Shown here one piece after another: positions 36,140-49,613 of a DNA stretch of 64,000 nt. The notes under the pieces were generated by a model. The model made no database searches, was not told the DNA's origin, and saw only the letters and a program-made list of their open reading frames with translations. The position numbers were made by a program, and so were the translations under genes. Each line of letters starts with the position of its first letter. Position 1 is the stretch's first letter. Origin of the DNA: Bathynomus jamesi (lineage: Eukaryota; Arthropoda; Malacostraca; Isopoda; Cirolanidae); contig JAJOZX010005607.1 in the NCBI GenBank assembly GCA_023014485.1, forward strand, positions 98,501 through 162,500, given 5' to 3'.

Positions 36140-38326
36140 CAGGCATTATATTACTGATGAGGAAATGCCCACAATTTCTGAAACCAATGTGCACTCCCAC
36201 ATGAACTGTTGGTCTCACCCGTAGATTGGGTGAGGTGAGGTTTCAAACAGTTAACTTAATTCAATCCAAAATAGAGCCACAAAAAATTTAACAATTATCA
36301 CATTACTAATAAATCTTCCTCCTTACAGTTGCGTAGAAATATTTTTTTCACTCACATTTTTACAGATCTTTTCAGGGTAAATTTTCGAAAAAGCTCCACA
36401 GTATTGTTCCACCCCTCCGCACTCTATTCTAGGTTTACGAGGGCATCAGGAAGCACGCATACCTTAAATGTATAGATACCCTGTTATTGCACCGCTTTCG
36501 TTCAAAACTCATTTATACTCCGATCATCTACCTTGGGGAAAGCTCTCCCCCAGAGTGTTTTTTCTACCTGTCTACAATGTTCTTAACATTAAAGCACTTG
36601 CTTTCTGCTATTTAACCTTCTTAGACAGAGAAAATTCCCTATAAAAGTGTGTTTTGGCGATGGGTCAACATCTTTTGCAACAACAAAGTTCATGTGACGA
36701 AGGGAACCTAAACTTTACGCGATATCCGAACCACGTGTCGCTACATCATCTGGACGCAAAGGACAGTCACCTATTCATTCCCAATTCATTCATTTATTTT
36801 TGCTAGTTTACTTCTTTCTTTGGCTAACCAGGAGTGGATCATCGAGTCTTCGATAGCTTGTAACTTCTGTAATGCTACCCAACCACAAGGGCGATTAACT
36901 TTTCTGTGTTGCAATATGGCCATGACGTAATCCTTCTCTATAGACTATTTGCACTCTATACCTGTGCACTATTTATTTTAAAAAAATACTATTTAAGGCG
37001 ATTTAATACAAGTAGGCTTAAAAACTATTTCTTCAGTACTTCCATTTGTGCTGAAACTGCTGCAGACGAATTTTCTTTTTTTAACTTTAACGAAATGTAG
37101 GTGATAATCTGCTCCCATTCCACATTTCATATATTCTCAAATCAAAGATGACTTTTAATTCGTTTCATTCCGATTCGTACTTCAACTTTATCGTTCTTTC
37201 TTATGGGATTTATATCCTACCAATAAAGCTTATCATTATCATTATCATCATTATATGTAATCCTTCTTAACAGATTTAGAGTGATCTTGCTCCCATTTTT
37301 TAAAACTTCTTTCTCTGCCTCTTTCTGTATATCTGAGAAAGTGAAATTATGTTTAAAAATGCTATATTTCGTCCTACCCTCTCACGATAAATAGTGATCT
37401 ACAAAATAAAATTAAGCAAGTCTAAACTCAGTTCAATAACGAGAAACTTAAGTTTCACGATAAATTACGTCTTATCGTCAAGCTTCTTACTTTTTCAATA
37501 GGCTTCAGTGAATGAAATGCGAATTAGATAATAAAGAGATGAAACATAAAAGATAACAGTTTTGACGGTATTTTCTATTTACCAAATTACAATACCAAAA
37601 ATTTATATTTCGTACTTCAACTCAAATTGAAACTCAAGAATTCCTTGTACGTCTTGGAAACAATAAAATGTTTTGCAATATTATCGTAGACAGTTTATTC
37701 TTCTGTTTATACCCAAAGTTACAGTATGAAAGTATTATATCATGAACAATACTTTTGATAAGTCGGGTATATAAGGATACCCGTTATGAATAATTAGCTA
37801 CGATTTTTCTAAAACAAAATTTGACGATTCCTTGTTGTGTATCAACTGCACACTTAATTCTTTGTCTTCTGCTGAAGAAGAGCGTATGAATTTTCTTAAT
37901 ATTGGCAACTTTGTTCCTGAATATAAAGTAGTTTTTATACATTAATCTTCATAAATAATTTACCAATAGAAATATGAAGACAAAATAAAGATTATCCCTT
38001 TTTTAAACATTTTTATTCTTGTGTTAATTATATTAAAAATTATGTTCTTAGATATATTACATAATAGTGTAAGAGTAATAATTTGATAAAAAGTTTGATG
38101 TCAAAAACCAAAATGAGTAAATATTAATTCCAAATGTACAGTGATTTTTTGATATTGAAGTCAACAAAAAACTACTTTGAACTTTTAAAACAACAAAAAC
38201 TATTAATAATAATAATAATAATAATAAAATAATAATAACAATAATAGTAATAATAATAATACGTTTAACTGCTTTTCGTTAACAAAGGCAAATCATAATT
38301 AAGAATATCTCCAACTCACTTTCAAG
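36140..38326. repeat. Array block A, unit 5
   Basis: Non-coding FREP 3' flank with (AAT)n at 38207-38262. A short deletion lies next to the FREP stop. Confidence 0.7.
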
Positions 38327-39244
38327 TCAGTTTAGGAATTTCGGTCTGAGACTCAAAGACGTTTTCTTCAAGGAGTGGTGATACCCACGAAACTCGTTCC
38401 AATTAATACCATCACCATACTGAGTATGGTTTCCTTCATATTGATACCCATTCAAGTTTGATGCAAAACATTTTGCATACCACCACGCACCGTGGTGATT
38501 CTTCGAACAACTTAAAGTTGGGTGAATGTCGTTGTCTTGATCTTTTGTTGAAAATTTGTGTCCTTTGTGACCACCAAAAGAATCTCCGGCGTTGCCTGAA
38601 TATTCTCCTAAATCCAATATGTATTTGGTAGTGGCATCTCCAATGTAAAAGTGTTCGTATTTGGCCCAACGCTTTCTCCCCTCAAAGTCTTCAAGATCTA
38701 CCCTCAGTTCCATTAGAGTGTTGCTAACTAGGCCGTGAATGTTGTTTAGACCGAGCCAAAATTCTCCCTTCAGGTTCCCGAAACCGATCTGGTACTCAAC
38801 CCATTTCCTAAAGAAGTTTTCTCTTTGTGGAAGAACCTCTCGATGTTGAATCACCGTCCATCCACCTCCGTCAGTTGTCTGATCACAGAAAACAGAAACT
38901 GGTCGGTTTTCGCAACAACTAAAAGGGTACACTTTTCGAACGCCAGACTCTTTATCCCCGAGATTGAAAAGATCCGCACAATTCCGAGGATTAGTTTGAT
39001 CTTCTTTCAACATGTCATTTGACTTCTGCAGTGAATATAATCTCATTTTCATTCTCAGCATCATAGAATCTCCTGCGGAGTTCTCACACATTGCTAGAGG
39101 TTGAGAGACACAAGCGGGAGAGAATCCAATCTCTTTGAAGAGGGTGTAAATTCCTGTTGCTATAGCATCACTGCTCTCTCCAAAAGGAAAATTGTTTACA
39201 AAAATAACCATCAAAAAGTATATAAAAAGTTTCGATTCTGCCAT
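38327..39244 (-). CDS. Secreted fibrinogen-related lectin, copy 5
   Basis: Intact 305-aa single-exon gene with signal peptide, two-cysteine linker, fibrinogen domain at about 88-302, DQDND motif, GAWWY pocket and NHT sequon. Distinctive residues are SQPLAMCENSAGDSMMLRMK in the linker and LSCSKNHHGAWWYAKCFASN at the pocket, where the usual CH/S becomes CFA. The aromatic change beside the pocket cysteine may alter ligand choice; that is inference. The TATA box is at 39311-39320. Confidence 0.93.
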   Translation of the reverse strand: MAESKLFIYFLMVIFVNNFPFGESSDAIATGIYTLFKEIGFSPACVSQPLAMCENSAGDSMMLRMKMRLYSLQKSNDMLKEDQTNPRNCADLFNLGDKESGVRKVYPFSCCENRPVSVFCDQTTDGGGWTVIQHREVLPQRENFFRKWVEYQIGFGNLKGEFWLGLNNIHGLVSNTLMELRVDLEDFEGRKRWAKYEHFYIGDATTKYILDLGEYSGNAGDSFGGHKGHKFSTKDQDNDIHPTLSCSKNHHGAWWYAKCFASNLNGYQYEGNHTQYGDGINWNEFRGYHHSLKKTSLSLRPKFLN

Positions 39245-40575
39245 TGTTGGGAGCTTTTGTCAGTGAACCATTCCCGAAAATGGTTTCTAATAACTGGCTT
39301 TGAGATCTCTCCTTTTTATACAATGTTGCCTGTATTATCGGTGGCTCGTCTATCTCAAAACATCCGGAATTTTATGGGCGTATTTTGAAATATAGATTAT
39401 TTGTTTTATATTATTCTATTACTGAAATTCTAAACGAGGCGTCTCCTTGAGATTACTCGTGAACATTTTTATTGTATGAATTCTCACTGAATTTTGGAAT
39501 TCAAATTTTTTCTTTTCATTTTAGCTATATTTAAGCTTAGAATTATCTTCCTTTATGTTAATACTATTGTAAATTATCTAGAATGTGGAGTTTTCAGATT
39601 TTCTTTGGTTAAATCACTATTGCTGCTGTCTCTTGAACTTCACTTTAAAACAACATTAGTGCCTATTTATTTCATTAAATAGATACGTTAACTTTGCTTT
39701 ATTTGGTTGTTTACTAATACCTAACCTGTTATCTTTCAGTTCTTCTTCCGTTAATGGAAATTTTCAGTTCAATAAGAATAAGAGAACATTCTAAATTTTC
39801 AAATTACTAAAGTACTCACTGAGTATATTAGGGTCGGTCCATGATCACGGATAACCCGATTTCACGGTTATTTCCGTATACCTCGCCAGTCAGTGGGTGG
39901 TGGAGCCGCTGCTGCCCGCCACCACTGACTGGCCTTCCACTTCGTGCGCGACCATATCTTACAATATAATACAGAATGAAGAGGCTTGCTATCACCACAA
40001 AACGTAAAGCTCTTCCGCTCCCAAAGGTTTTAACCCCTCCATCTGCTAACATTACTTTGATAGCTCAGATAAACACTGACTGAGACGCGTTGTGGTGGGC
40101 TGGCGGAAGACGAAGCGTAGATGTAACCACTGCTCCAAATCATGGTTATCTCGGTGTCATGATCATAGATATGTGCGCAAGGGTTAACTCGATTCACATT
40201 TGAGTGAATCACGGATAAACGCATAAGTATTGCGTGCCCAAATTTACGCCGATTATATAAATGAAGTGAGGCTTAATCCTCTCATCTCAGCTCCTTCTTT
40301 TCAGGACACTATGTAACTAAAATTTTCAAACAAAACAATGTTGTTGAACCACGGCAACATTTTTCTGCAGCTGACGCCATCTTTGGACTGGGTTAATGAT
40401 ACTTTTGATAAAACCTTTTATTTTTTATCAATAATTATGCCAATATATGAATTTACTTTAGTAAATATGTTATTTAGAGGAACATTTAAAAAAAAATTTG
40501 TTTTGGGGTTAAAGAGGGTCTTTTCTTTAGTTAAATCGTTACCTACAAATTTGTATAGGTATTATGAAGGTTCAT
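39245..40575. repeat. Array block B, unit 5
   Basis: Complete, uninterrupted block B with the GC hairpin (39886-39933). The sequence at about 40110-40140 gives the empty site for the composite element at 3988. The donor-like site is GTGATA here, so it is not conserved. Confidence 0.7.
39311..39320 (-). promoter_or_regulatory. TATA box of FREP copy 5
   Basis: TATAAAAAGG at the conserved position. Confidence 0.75.
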
Positions 40576-41211
40576 ATATATATATATATATATTATATAC
40601 ACGTAGTGCTGTCGAAAAGTCGGAAACCACCCACAATTTCATATTTTTAAGTTTGGTTCTCAGATGAACGTCCAATCCCCTCCCCGTAAAAAGTAATAAT
40701 AATGTTAATAAAATAAGTAAATTAAAAATAAAATTAAAAGAGGGGAAAAAGAATCACCGCAGCCCACTTAAAGAATGCAAATTAGGATTTATATTTAAAT
40801 TTGACTACGTATTGTTGTCGGAGAAAGAAAGCTGCAAATATGCTTTAACCTTCCGAAAAAAGAAAGTCTTCATTACATGTTATATACAATAGCATTGTTT
40901 CCCTCAAGTTTTGCTTACATTCCCAGTCCTTACACCCCTCCCGAATTAAAAAATTTCCAAACAAATCCATAAAAATATTGTCGAAATTATTTATAAGTAG
41001 GGTTATATAATTTTTTATAACGTAGATCATTCTATCAAGAGCAACGTTATCCGTCACAATATGAAAATCAAACGTGAGGAAACAAAGTTTAACTAAAACA
41101 TAGCAACGTTTTGGAAACCGAAAATATGTCTACATTTTCATTATTGTTGCTATTGTAGGAATGTGACATAAAACCAGATTTGCTTGAAACCTTAAGGCAG
41201 TAGTATGTAAC

Positions 41212-41266
<55 letters not shown>
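40576..41266. repeat. Block C, unit 5, left part
   Basis: Non-coding, ending in a (GT)n tract (41219-41266) that hosts the next insertion. Confidence 0.65.
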
Positions 41267-41274
<8 letters not shown>

Positions 41275-42915
41275 TGAACAATGAATAATCCATATTCATT
41301 TTTACATGAGAAACGAAAATCGCCTAAGCGAATTTTGGATAGGATTTCGATTTGTACTTCTTTATTCATTACTGTATTTCTCTAATTCATCTTTTCTAAT
41401 AATGACTTATATACTATGACGTCATAAAATAACTTAATTCTCTTTACGTTTCCCATACCTTGTACACTAAATCACCTGCTTAGTATATAGACATCTTCCG
41501 TATGCAATGTATGGTAAATTCTTTAATAATAATGTTGTGGTGTTATGTAGTATAAATATTATTATTCAACCATATTCATCTATACGTCCATATCTTATCT
41601 TGACCATTACCCTATATACAGTTTATTAAATATTCATTTTTACTCGTGTCTGTCTCTGAAACGCAAAACTTTATGCATTCGTTAGAAAACGCACAAATAC
41701 GTTCTCTTATTATTTTATTATTTTTATTTTTATTTATATCACCTCCCGCGATGAACTCGAAAATGCTTAGGTAAGTGATCAAATTCCGCTCACTACGACA
41801 GAAGCGAATGCTTCTAAGATAAAAATCTCCTTTCGCTCCGATTCAAATTTGTAACATAATATAACATAATATAACATATTATGTTGTAAATAAATCCATA
41901 CCGTATGTGCCCATGTACTTTGTATTATATTTCTAACATCTTAATTGCCTATTAATATGAAACACTGTAAAAACAAAACAAAGTTATAGTAACTTTTTAA
42001 TTGTAATTAACTGTAATACTTTAATTTAATATAACGTAATGTACTTTAATGAAACTGTAATTAATAATAACTTGTAATGTACTTCAATGAAACTGTAATT
42101 AAATGTAATGACTTAATATATAATGTAAGAATGTACTTTAATAGAACTGTAATGGACAATCATAAGCGAATGTGAAGTAATCCATAATCGCAATCATAAT
42201 TGTAATAGACCAAAACGAAAATGTGCTCAGTGGTGTACTTAAATTGTACTTATGTACTACTACGAAATGATATCGCCTTCATAAATGTAGACTCGGCGAA
42301 AAATACAAATTAGTTTTTTTTTTTTTTTTTTTTTTTTTTATTTGGAATTTTTCAAACATCTGATCATGTGTTTAAAAGGGGGGAACTTAACCTTCAACTT
42401 CCTTCCCCCAACATTTAGGCTTATATTATACATGTATTTGTAAAATGAACTTCACTTCATTACGGGACTCTTCTTTGGTCACTGCTACGAGACTCCCTTG
42501 TTAGCAGCCTCGCTGCGAGGAGGGGGCAGAGGCCCCTTGCCTCCTTAACTTTTTAGATTCCGGCCTGAGCCATAGTCGAAAGAGGTCGAACCTCTGCCCT
42601 GTAAATTCAGAGCACTACCTGTACATTTTTTAGAAGTAAATTACAGTGAGAAACTTTTTATTTTCCACTTCGAGCCGTGCTCTCTTCAGAAGAACTTAGT
42701 CAGTAAAGTCGATAAGTTATAAAAGAAAAGTCGATAATTTTAGTATCAGAGAAAGTATCAGAGTATTATAAGAAAGAGAAGAATTAATAACTGTCGACCC
42801 CATAAAGCGAGAGAAAAGAATTAGAACGTTATAGAAGAAATATCCGTTGCTGCCTCCTAACCAGAACCCCCGTCGACTCCGAACCACCCCAGGGCCATAG
42901 ACGGAGGGGTTAGCA
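41267..42915. mobile_element. Probable solo LTR of about 1.65 kb
   Basis: Foreign DNA placed inside the (GT)n tract of block C; other copies run straight through. It starts TGTAAAAATGAACAATGAAT and ends GGAGGGGTTAGCA, so it has TG...CA ends. GT repeats on both sides hide any target duplication. Inside are TATATA next to a CRE palindrome TGACGTCA (41417-41424), a 25-nt poly-T at about 42316, and a hairpin AGCCTCGCTGCGAGG near 42507. No long reading frame. Another insertion type is possible. Confidence 0.5.
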
Positions 42916-43917
42916 TGTGTGTGTGTGTGTGTCTGTCTCATTTTACTGGCGGAAAAGACAGTTGTATTTTCAAATACTGGGATTCGTCCTCCTCACGAGA
43001 AACAATAATTTAACAAATTAAATTTAAGCAATTTTCCTCATTCAGCTCAAAACCAAACTTAAAATTTACAATAAATTACTTCTCACCGACCCCCCCCCAA
43101 AAAAAAAAAACTAATTACCTTTTACATCGCCTCGTTGTACGAAATGACAATTACATAAAAAAAACGAACGGGTAATAACAAAAACAAAATGACACGTTTT
43201 GTTTTCTATTTCTGTTTATCAAAAGCTTAATTTTTATTGTATAGAGTGTGCATTGTTATGTTCATACCCAGAGCTGCGTATACCCATTATATGACAAACA
43301 ACAATTTTCTGTTTCTGGGTCAGGTACATGAATACCATTTAGAAATATTTTTCTATATTCTTTCCGCAAAAAACTTCACTGATTCCTTGTCGTGTATCAT
43401 TCACTTTTTGATGTAACAACCTTATTCTCAAATATGAAATAACTTTCTATACATTTATCCCATAAATACCCATTTATGAATATATCCATAAATTCATTTA
43501 TATCCACAGTATAATTAACAAATAGAAAATAAAATACAAAATGAAAATTAACCATTTTGAACAATTTTTCTGTGCTTTTCCTTTTCTATTATTTTGTTAA
43601 GGATGATGTTAATTTAGGAATTAAGCGTTCTTGTTTCTTAAACTATTTTTGGGTAATAACATTTGAAATATTCATTTCAAACGTGTACTGAATTTCTCAA
43701 ACTGGAGTTAACCCTTTAGCAATGTTAAAATTATGGCATACAGTGTACTAAAATAAACCCCAAATCTACTACTATTACTACTACCACTACTACTACTAAT
43801 AACAATAATAGTAATAATAATAATAATAGTAATAATAATAATTTATGTTAAAATATTCTTAGTGGGTATTTAACAAAGGCATTTCAAAGTTAAGAATATA
43901 TCCATGTTATTTTCAAG
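42916..43917. repeat. Block C, unit 5, right part
   Basis: Resumes with GTGTGTCTGTCTCATTTTAC. Trinucleotides at 43770-43852. No gene. Confidence 0.65.
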
Positions 43918-44027
43918 TCAGTTAAGGAATTTCAACTTAAAAACTTTTTCTTTAAGGAGTGATAATACCCGCGATAACTAAGCCAGTTAATGCCATCAGT
44001 ATATGAAGTATGGTTTCCCTCATACCG
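43918..44027 (-). pseudogene. FREP C-terminal fragment, unit 5
   Basis: YEGNHTSYTDGINWLS followed by indels toward the end. Decayed relative to unit 2. Confidence 0.7.
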
Positions 44028-44505
44028 ATACAACCTCGGTATTTAATCGGTTAATCGGAATTTCAGTCTTTCATCAACTCAACCGGTGAACTCTGGAACA
44101 ATCTTCCTCAATCCATCTCTTCCTCTGTCTATCATAAAATAAAACTTGTATTTTGTTATTCAATTATTTGATCTATTTTTTATTTTTGTAGTTAATATTC
44201 GTAGTTAAATAGTACATAGGACGAGTTATTACTATTATTCATTTAAATATTATTCATCATTTTCATCAACGTTGCTTATATGTATCTTTGACTATATTTA
44301 TATTATATTCATATATTATTCTCGTTATATTTGTATTATTCAAAAATTGTTGCTGACCTTACTCAACCTATACGATTATAAGGAGAGATTATTATCGTAT
44401 AGTCATATCGTGTTTAACGATAATTTAGATTTAATATATCGGAATACATAGTTATTTTAGAATTCAATTTCATAAGTTTACAAAACTTCCGACAGTAATA
44501 TAAGG
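44028..44505. repeat. Block D, unit 5/6
   Basis: Non-coding block interrupted by a mariner at 44506. It resumes at 45707. Confidence 0.6.
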
Positions 44506-45706
44506 TGTCTCATAAGTCTGGCATCATAGGAGAAATTAATATTTTTCTATTTCTACAAACCATGATTCATATTTTTCTCTTTCTACAGGCCATAATGTCT
44601 GGGAGCAAGGAAGAACGAATCCAGATAATTCTACTCATAGGAAATCGGGCAAAGGGAGGCCGATGCTGAATTTAACAGAGTGCATCCAGATCGCGAGCCA
44701 ATAACACAGAGTTGTGTTAGCAGACTTGTTGCAAATTTTAAGGAAACAGGATCCATAGAAGATAAACCACGCAGTGGACCTTCAAGGAGGTCCACTGACG
44801 GTGATACAGCGACTGCTATCCTGGCTCATTTTAACAGAAGTCCCAACAAGTCTCTTCGGCGATTGTCCGCCGAGACAGGAGTGTCGAAACTAACATCCAT
44901 CGCATTCTTCAGGCTCACAAATGGCGTCCATATAAACTTCAGATCCTACAGAAATTAAGCGAAGATGATCCCGACCGGCGGTTGGAATTTTGTGAATGGG
45001 CTACGGAACAGTATGCTCGGGATGCCAATTTCCCGTCCACCATTCTGTTCAGTGACGGGACTGTTTTTTATGGAAATGGTGAGGTAAATCGACAGAACAC
45101 CCGCTACTGGTCTCAAAACAATCCTCACTGGTATACCTCTTCAAAGGAACAAGGTGCATCTCGGGTGATGGTACGGTGTGGCATTTGGAAGGATCGCATC
45201 ATATGCCCCCTCTTTTTCGATGAACATGTCACTGGAGGCACCTACCTACGTATGCTCAAGGAAGAAGCATTTCCCAATGTCTTGAGCGAAGAAGGAAATT
45301 TCCCAACATGGTTCCTGCAAGACGGCGCTCCTGCACATTACAGCACCCAAGTAAGGGAATACTTGTACTAACAATTCCCTGGTCATTGAATAGGACGTCG
45401 AGGGCCTGTGGAATGGCCAGCTAGAAGCCCGGATCTCACGCCACTAGATTTTTATCTCTGGGGCCACTTGAAAGCGCTGGTATACGCAGAGAAAATTACG
45501 AGTGTTGAACATTTGCGGCAGCGCATTATTGGGGCATGTAACACCATTACTCCTGACATCATTCACCTTGTGCTTGCTGACTGGGTATCACGTCTGAATT
45601 TGTGTATTGAAAACAATGGTGGACATATTGAGCACGTTTTGTAAAAAAAGCTTTTGTTTTGCCTTTTTTTTATTATTTTTCCTATGATGCCGACTTATGG
45701 GACACC
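44506..45706 (+). mobile_element. Near-complete mariner-type element
   Basis: The ends AGGTGTCTCATAAGTCTGGC and, inverted, TGGTGTCCCATAAGTCGGC bound 1.2 kb. TA flanks both sides, as expected for this superfamily. Block D in unit 2 gives the uninterrupted sequence. It carries one transposase gene broken by a few small changes. Confidence 0.85.
44595..45644 (+). pseudogene. Mariner transposase, frameshifted
   Basis: The start MSGSKEERIQIILLIGNR opens at 44595. A 1-nt gain in AAAGGGAGG near 44654 shifts the frame. The paired helix-turn-helix follows (44680-44890: CVSRLVANF, RRLSAETGVS). Then after about 44885 comes the catalytic part: ILFSDGTVF, FLQDGAPAHY, a TAA at 45369, and ARSPDLTPLDFYLWGH. 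About 36 residues separate the second and third aspartates. The end GGHIEHVL is intact. Few lesions indicate recent loss of activity. Confidence 0.85.
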
Positions 45707-47947
45707 ATGTAGATTTAATCACTTTCCATCAAAGAAAGTTCTCGACCACTCACACATTCCATTCTCTCTCATTATTGAAAGTTTAGGCTTTACCATCAAC
45801 CCCAATTTTCCCTGGACTCATTTCGGTACTTTAATAGCCAAAATAGCATAGAAAAATTTGGTCTACTATGTAAGGTCAGGCATTATATTACTGATGAGCA
45901 AATGGCCACAATTTCTGAAAGGAATGTGCACTCCCAGATGGAATATTGTTCTCACCCGTGGACTGTGTGAGGTGAGGTTGCACACAGTTAACTTAATTGA
46001 ATCCAAAACAGAGCCACACAAATTTAACAATTATCACATTACTAATAAATCTCCGTCCTTACAGTTGCGTACAAACATTTTTTTCACTCACATTTTTACA
46101 GATCTTTTCAGGGTAAATTTTCGAAAAAGCTTCACAGTATTGTTCCACCCCTCCGCACTCTATTCTAGGTTTACAAGGACCTCAGTGGGGCACGCATACC
46201 TTAACTGTACAGATAACCTGTTATTGCAGCGCTTTCGTTCAAAACTCATTTATACTCCGATCAGCTACGTTGGGAACCCTCTCCCAAGTGTTTTTCTACC
46301 TGTCTACAATGTTCTTAACATTAAAGCACTTGTTTTCTGGTATTTATCCTTCTTAGACAGAGAAAATTCCCTATAAACGTGTGTGTTTTGGGATTGGTCA
46401 ACCTCTTTTGTTAAAACAAAGTCATGTGACGAAGAGACTCAACTTCACCTGAGATCCGAACCACGTGTCGCTACATCATCTGGACGCAGAGACAGTCACC
46501 TCTTCATTCCCTATTCATTCTTTTATCTTTACTAGTTTACTTCCTCCTTTGGCTAACCAGGCATGGATCATCGAATTTTCGATAGGCTGTAACTTTGTAA
46601 TGCTACCCAGCCAAAATGTCAATTAACTTTTCTGTGTTGCAACATGGCCATGACGTAGTCCTTCTCTATAGACTATTTCCAATCTATACCCCTGCACTAT
46701 TTATTTAAAAAAAAAACTATTTAAGGCGATTTAATACAAGTAGGCTTAAAAACTATTTCTTCATTACTTCCATCTGTGCTGAAACTGCTGCAGATGAATT
46801 TTCTTATTTAAATTTAACAAAATGAAGGTGATGCTCTGCTCCCATTCTACATTTTATATATACTTAAATCAAAGATGACTTCTAATTCGTTTCATTCCGA
46901 TTCGTGCTTTAACTTTATCGTTGTCTCTTTTGGGATTTATATCCAAGCAATAAAGCTTATCATTATCATTATCATCATTATGTGTAATCTTTCTTAACAG
47001 ATTTAGAGTGATCCTGCTCCCATTTTTAAAACTCCTTTCTCTGCCTCCTTCTGTATATATGAGTAAGTGAAATATGTTTAAAAATGCTGTATTTCCTCCC
47101 TCCCTCACGATAAAGAGTGATTTACAAAATAAAATTAAGCAACTCTAAACTCAGTTCAATAACGACAAACTTAAGTTTCATGATAAATTACGTCTCATCC
47201 TCAAGCTTCTTACTTTTTCAATAGGCTTCATTGTACAAAATGCGAATTAGATAATAAATAGATGAAAGAGAAATGATAACAGTTTTGACGGAATTTTCTA
47301 TTTACCAAATTATTATACCGGAAATTTATATTTCGTACTTCAACTCAAATTGAAACTCAAGAATTCGTTATACGTCTTGAAACAATAAAATGTTCTGCAA
47401 TATTATCGTAGACAGTTTATTCTTCTATTTATACCCACAGTTACAGTATGGAAGTATTATATCATGAACAACACTTTTGATAAGTCGGGTATATAAGGAT
47501 CCCGTTATGAATAATTAGCTATGATTTTTCTAAAAAAAATTTGACGATTCCTTGTTGTGTATCAACTGCACACTTAATTCTTTGTCTTTTGAAAGAATGG
47601 CGTATGAATTTTCTTAATATTGGCAACTTTGTTCCCAAATATAAATTACTTTTTGTACATTAATATCCATAAATAATTTACCAATAGAAATATAAAGACA
47701 AAATAAAAATTATCCCTTTTTAAACATTTTTATTCTTGTGTTAATTATATTAAAAATTATGTTATTAGATATATTACAAAATGGTGTAAAGTAATAATTT
47801 TATAAAAAGTTTTATGTAAAAAACCAAAATAGTAAATATTCAGTCCAAATGTACAGTGAATTTTTGACTTTCAAGTCAAAAAAAACTACTTTGAACTTTA
47901 AAACAACAAAAACTATTAATAATAATAATAATATAATAATAATAATA

Positions 47948-47978
<31 letters not shown>

Positions 47979-48064
47979 CGTTTAACTGCTTTTAGTTAAA
48001 AATTTATTAGCAATATTTAAGAAAGGCAATTTATAATTAAGAATATCTCCAAGTCACTTTCAAG
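45707..48064. repeat. Block D end and block A, unit 6
   Basis: Block D to 45876, then the unit marker at 45877 and block A with (AAT)n at 47918-47980. AATAAA on the FREP strand is kept near 48006. The long open stretch 45858-46376 is not conserved between copies. Confidence 0.65.
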
Positions 48065-48978
48065 TCAGTTTTGAAATTTCGGTCTGATACTCAAAGAAGT
48101 TTTCTTCAGGGAGTGGTGATACCCACGAAACTCCTTCCAATTAATACCATCAGCGTACTCAGTATGGTTTCCTTCATATTGATACCCATTCAAGTTTGAT
48201 GCATGACATTTTGTATACCACCATGCACCGTGGTGGTTCTTCGAACAACTTACAGTTGGGTGAATGTCGTTGTCTTGATCTTTTGTTGAAAATTTGTGAC
48301 CTCTGTGACCACCAAAAGAATCTCCGGCGTTGCCTGAATATTCTCCTAAATCCAAGATGTATTTGGTAGTGGCATCTCCAATGTAAAAGTGTTCGTATTT
48401 GGCCCAACGCTTTTTCCCTCAAAGTCTTCAAGATCCACCTCAGTTCCATCAGAGTGTTGCTAACGAGGGCGTGAATGTTGTCAGACCGAGCCAAAATTCT
48501 CCCTTCAAGTTCCCGAAACCGATCTGGTACTCAAGCCATTTCCTGAAGAAATTTTCTCTTTGTGAAGAGCCTCTCGATGTTGAATGACCGTCCATCCACC
48601 TCCGTCAGTTGTCTGATCACAGAAAACGGAAACGGGTCGGTTTTCGCAACAACTGAAAGGGTACACTTTTCGAACCCCAGATTCTTTATCCCCGAGATTG
48701 AAAAGATCCGCACAATTCCGAGGACTAGTTTCATCTTCTTTCAACTTGCCATTTGTCTTCTGCATTGAATGTAATTTCATTTTCGTTCTCAGCAGCAAAG
48801 AATCTCTTGCGGAGTTCTCACACATTGCTAGAGTTTGAGACACACAAGCAGGAGAGAATCCAATCTCATTGAAGAGGGTGTAAAGTCCTGTTGCTGTAGC
48901 ATCACTGCTCCCTCCAAAACGAAAATTGTTCACTAAAGTAACCATCAAAAAGTACATCAAATGTTTCGATTCTGCCAT
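48065..48978 (-). pseudogene. FREP copy 6, several 1-nt deletions
   Basis: Full-length match from MAESKHLMYF to the end, but single bases are missing near 48562, 48482, 48438 and 48415 compared with copies 1, 2 and 5. The N-terminal half (residues 1-139) and the C-terminal part from YILDLGEYSG are intact in their own frames, with DQDND and VSCSKNHHGAWWYTKCHASN. Neighbouring non-coding DNA of this unit also lacks single bases. Either it is a young pseudogene or this stretch has uncorrected homopolymer errors. TATA box at 49044-49053. Confidence 0.8.
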
Positions 48979-49613
48979 TGTTGGAGCTTTTGTTAGTGAA
49001 CCATTCCCGAAAATGGTTTCTAATAACTGGCTTTGAGATCACTCCTTTTTATACAATGTTGCCTGTTATCAATGGCTCGTCTATCTCAAAACATCCGGAA
49101 TTTTGTGGGCGTATTTTAAAATCTAGATTATTTGTTTTATTTTTATTCCATTACTGAAATTCTATACGAGGCGTCTCCTCGAGATAACTCGCAAACATTT
49201 TTATTTTATGAATTCTCAATGAAGTTTGGAATTCAAATTTTTCATTTGATTTTAGCTATATTTAAGCTTAGAATTATCTTTCTTTATATTAATGCTATTG
49301 TAAATTACTCGAATGTCGCGTTTTGATATTTTGTTTGGTTAAATCACTATTGCTGCTGTGCTGCTGTCCTTTGAACTTCACTTTAAAACAACATTAGTGC
49401 CTATTTATTTCATTGAATAGATACGTTAACGTTGCTTTATTTGGTTGTCTTACTAATACCTAACCTGTTATCTTTCAATTCGTCTTTCGTTAATGGAAAC
49501 TTTCAGTTGAATGAGAATATGAGAACATTCTAATTTTTTAAATTACTACAGTACTCACTGAGTATTGAGGGTCAGGCCATGATCAGGGATAACCCGATTT
49601 CATGGTTAACTCC
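48979..49613. repeat. Block B, unit 6, left part
   Basis: FREP upstream DNA interrupted by the LTR element. It continues at 58654. Confidence 0.7.
49044..49053 (-). promoter_or_regulatory. TATA box of FREP copy 6
   Basis: TATAAAAAGG at the conserved position. Confidence 0.7.

Noticed and set aside
39494..39682. Hydrophobic 62-codon ORF divergent from FREP, repeated at 18802 and 23475 and open near 3360
   Set aside because: No ATG at the start, very AT-rich, and frameshifted in units 2 and 6. Probably chance opening kept by recent duplication.
44506..45706. Intact active mariner
   Set aside because: A frame change near 44654, another near 44885, and a TAA at 45369 break the transposase.
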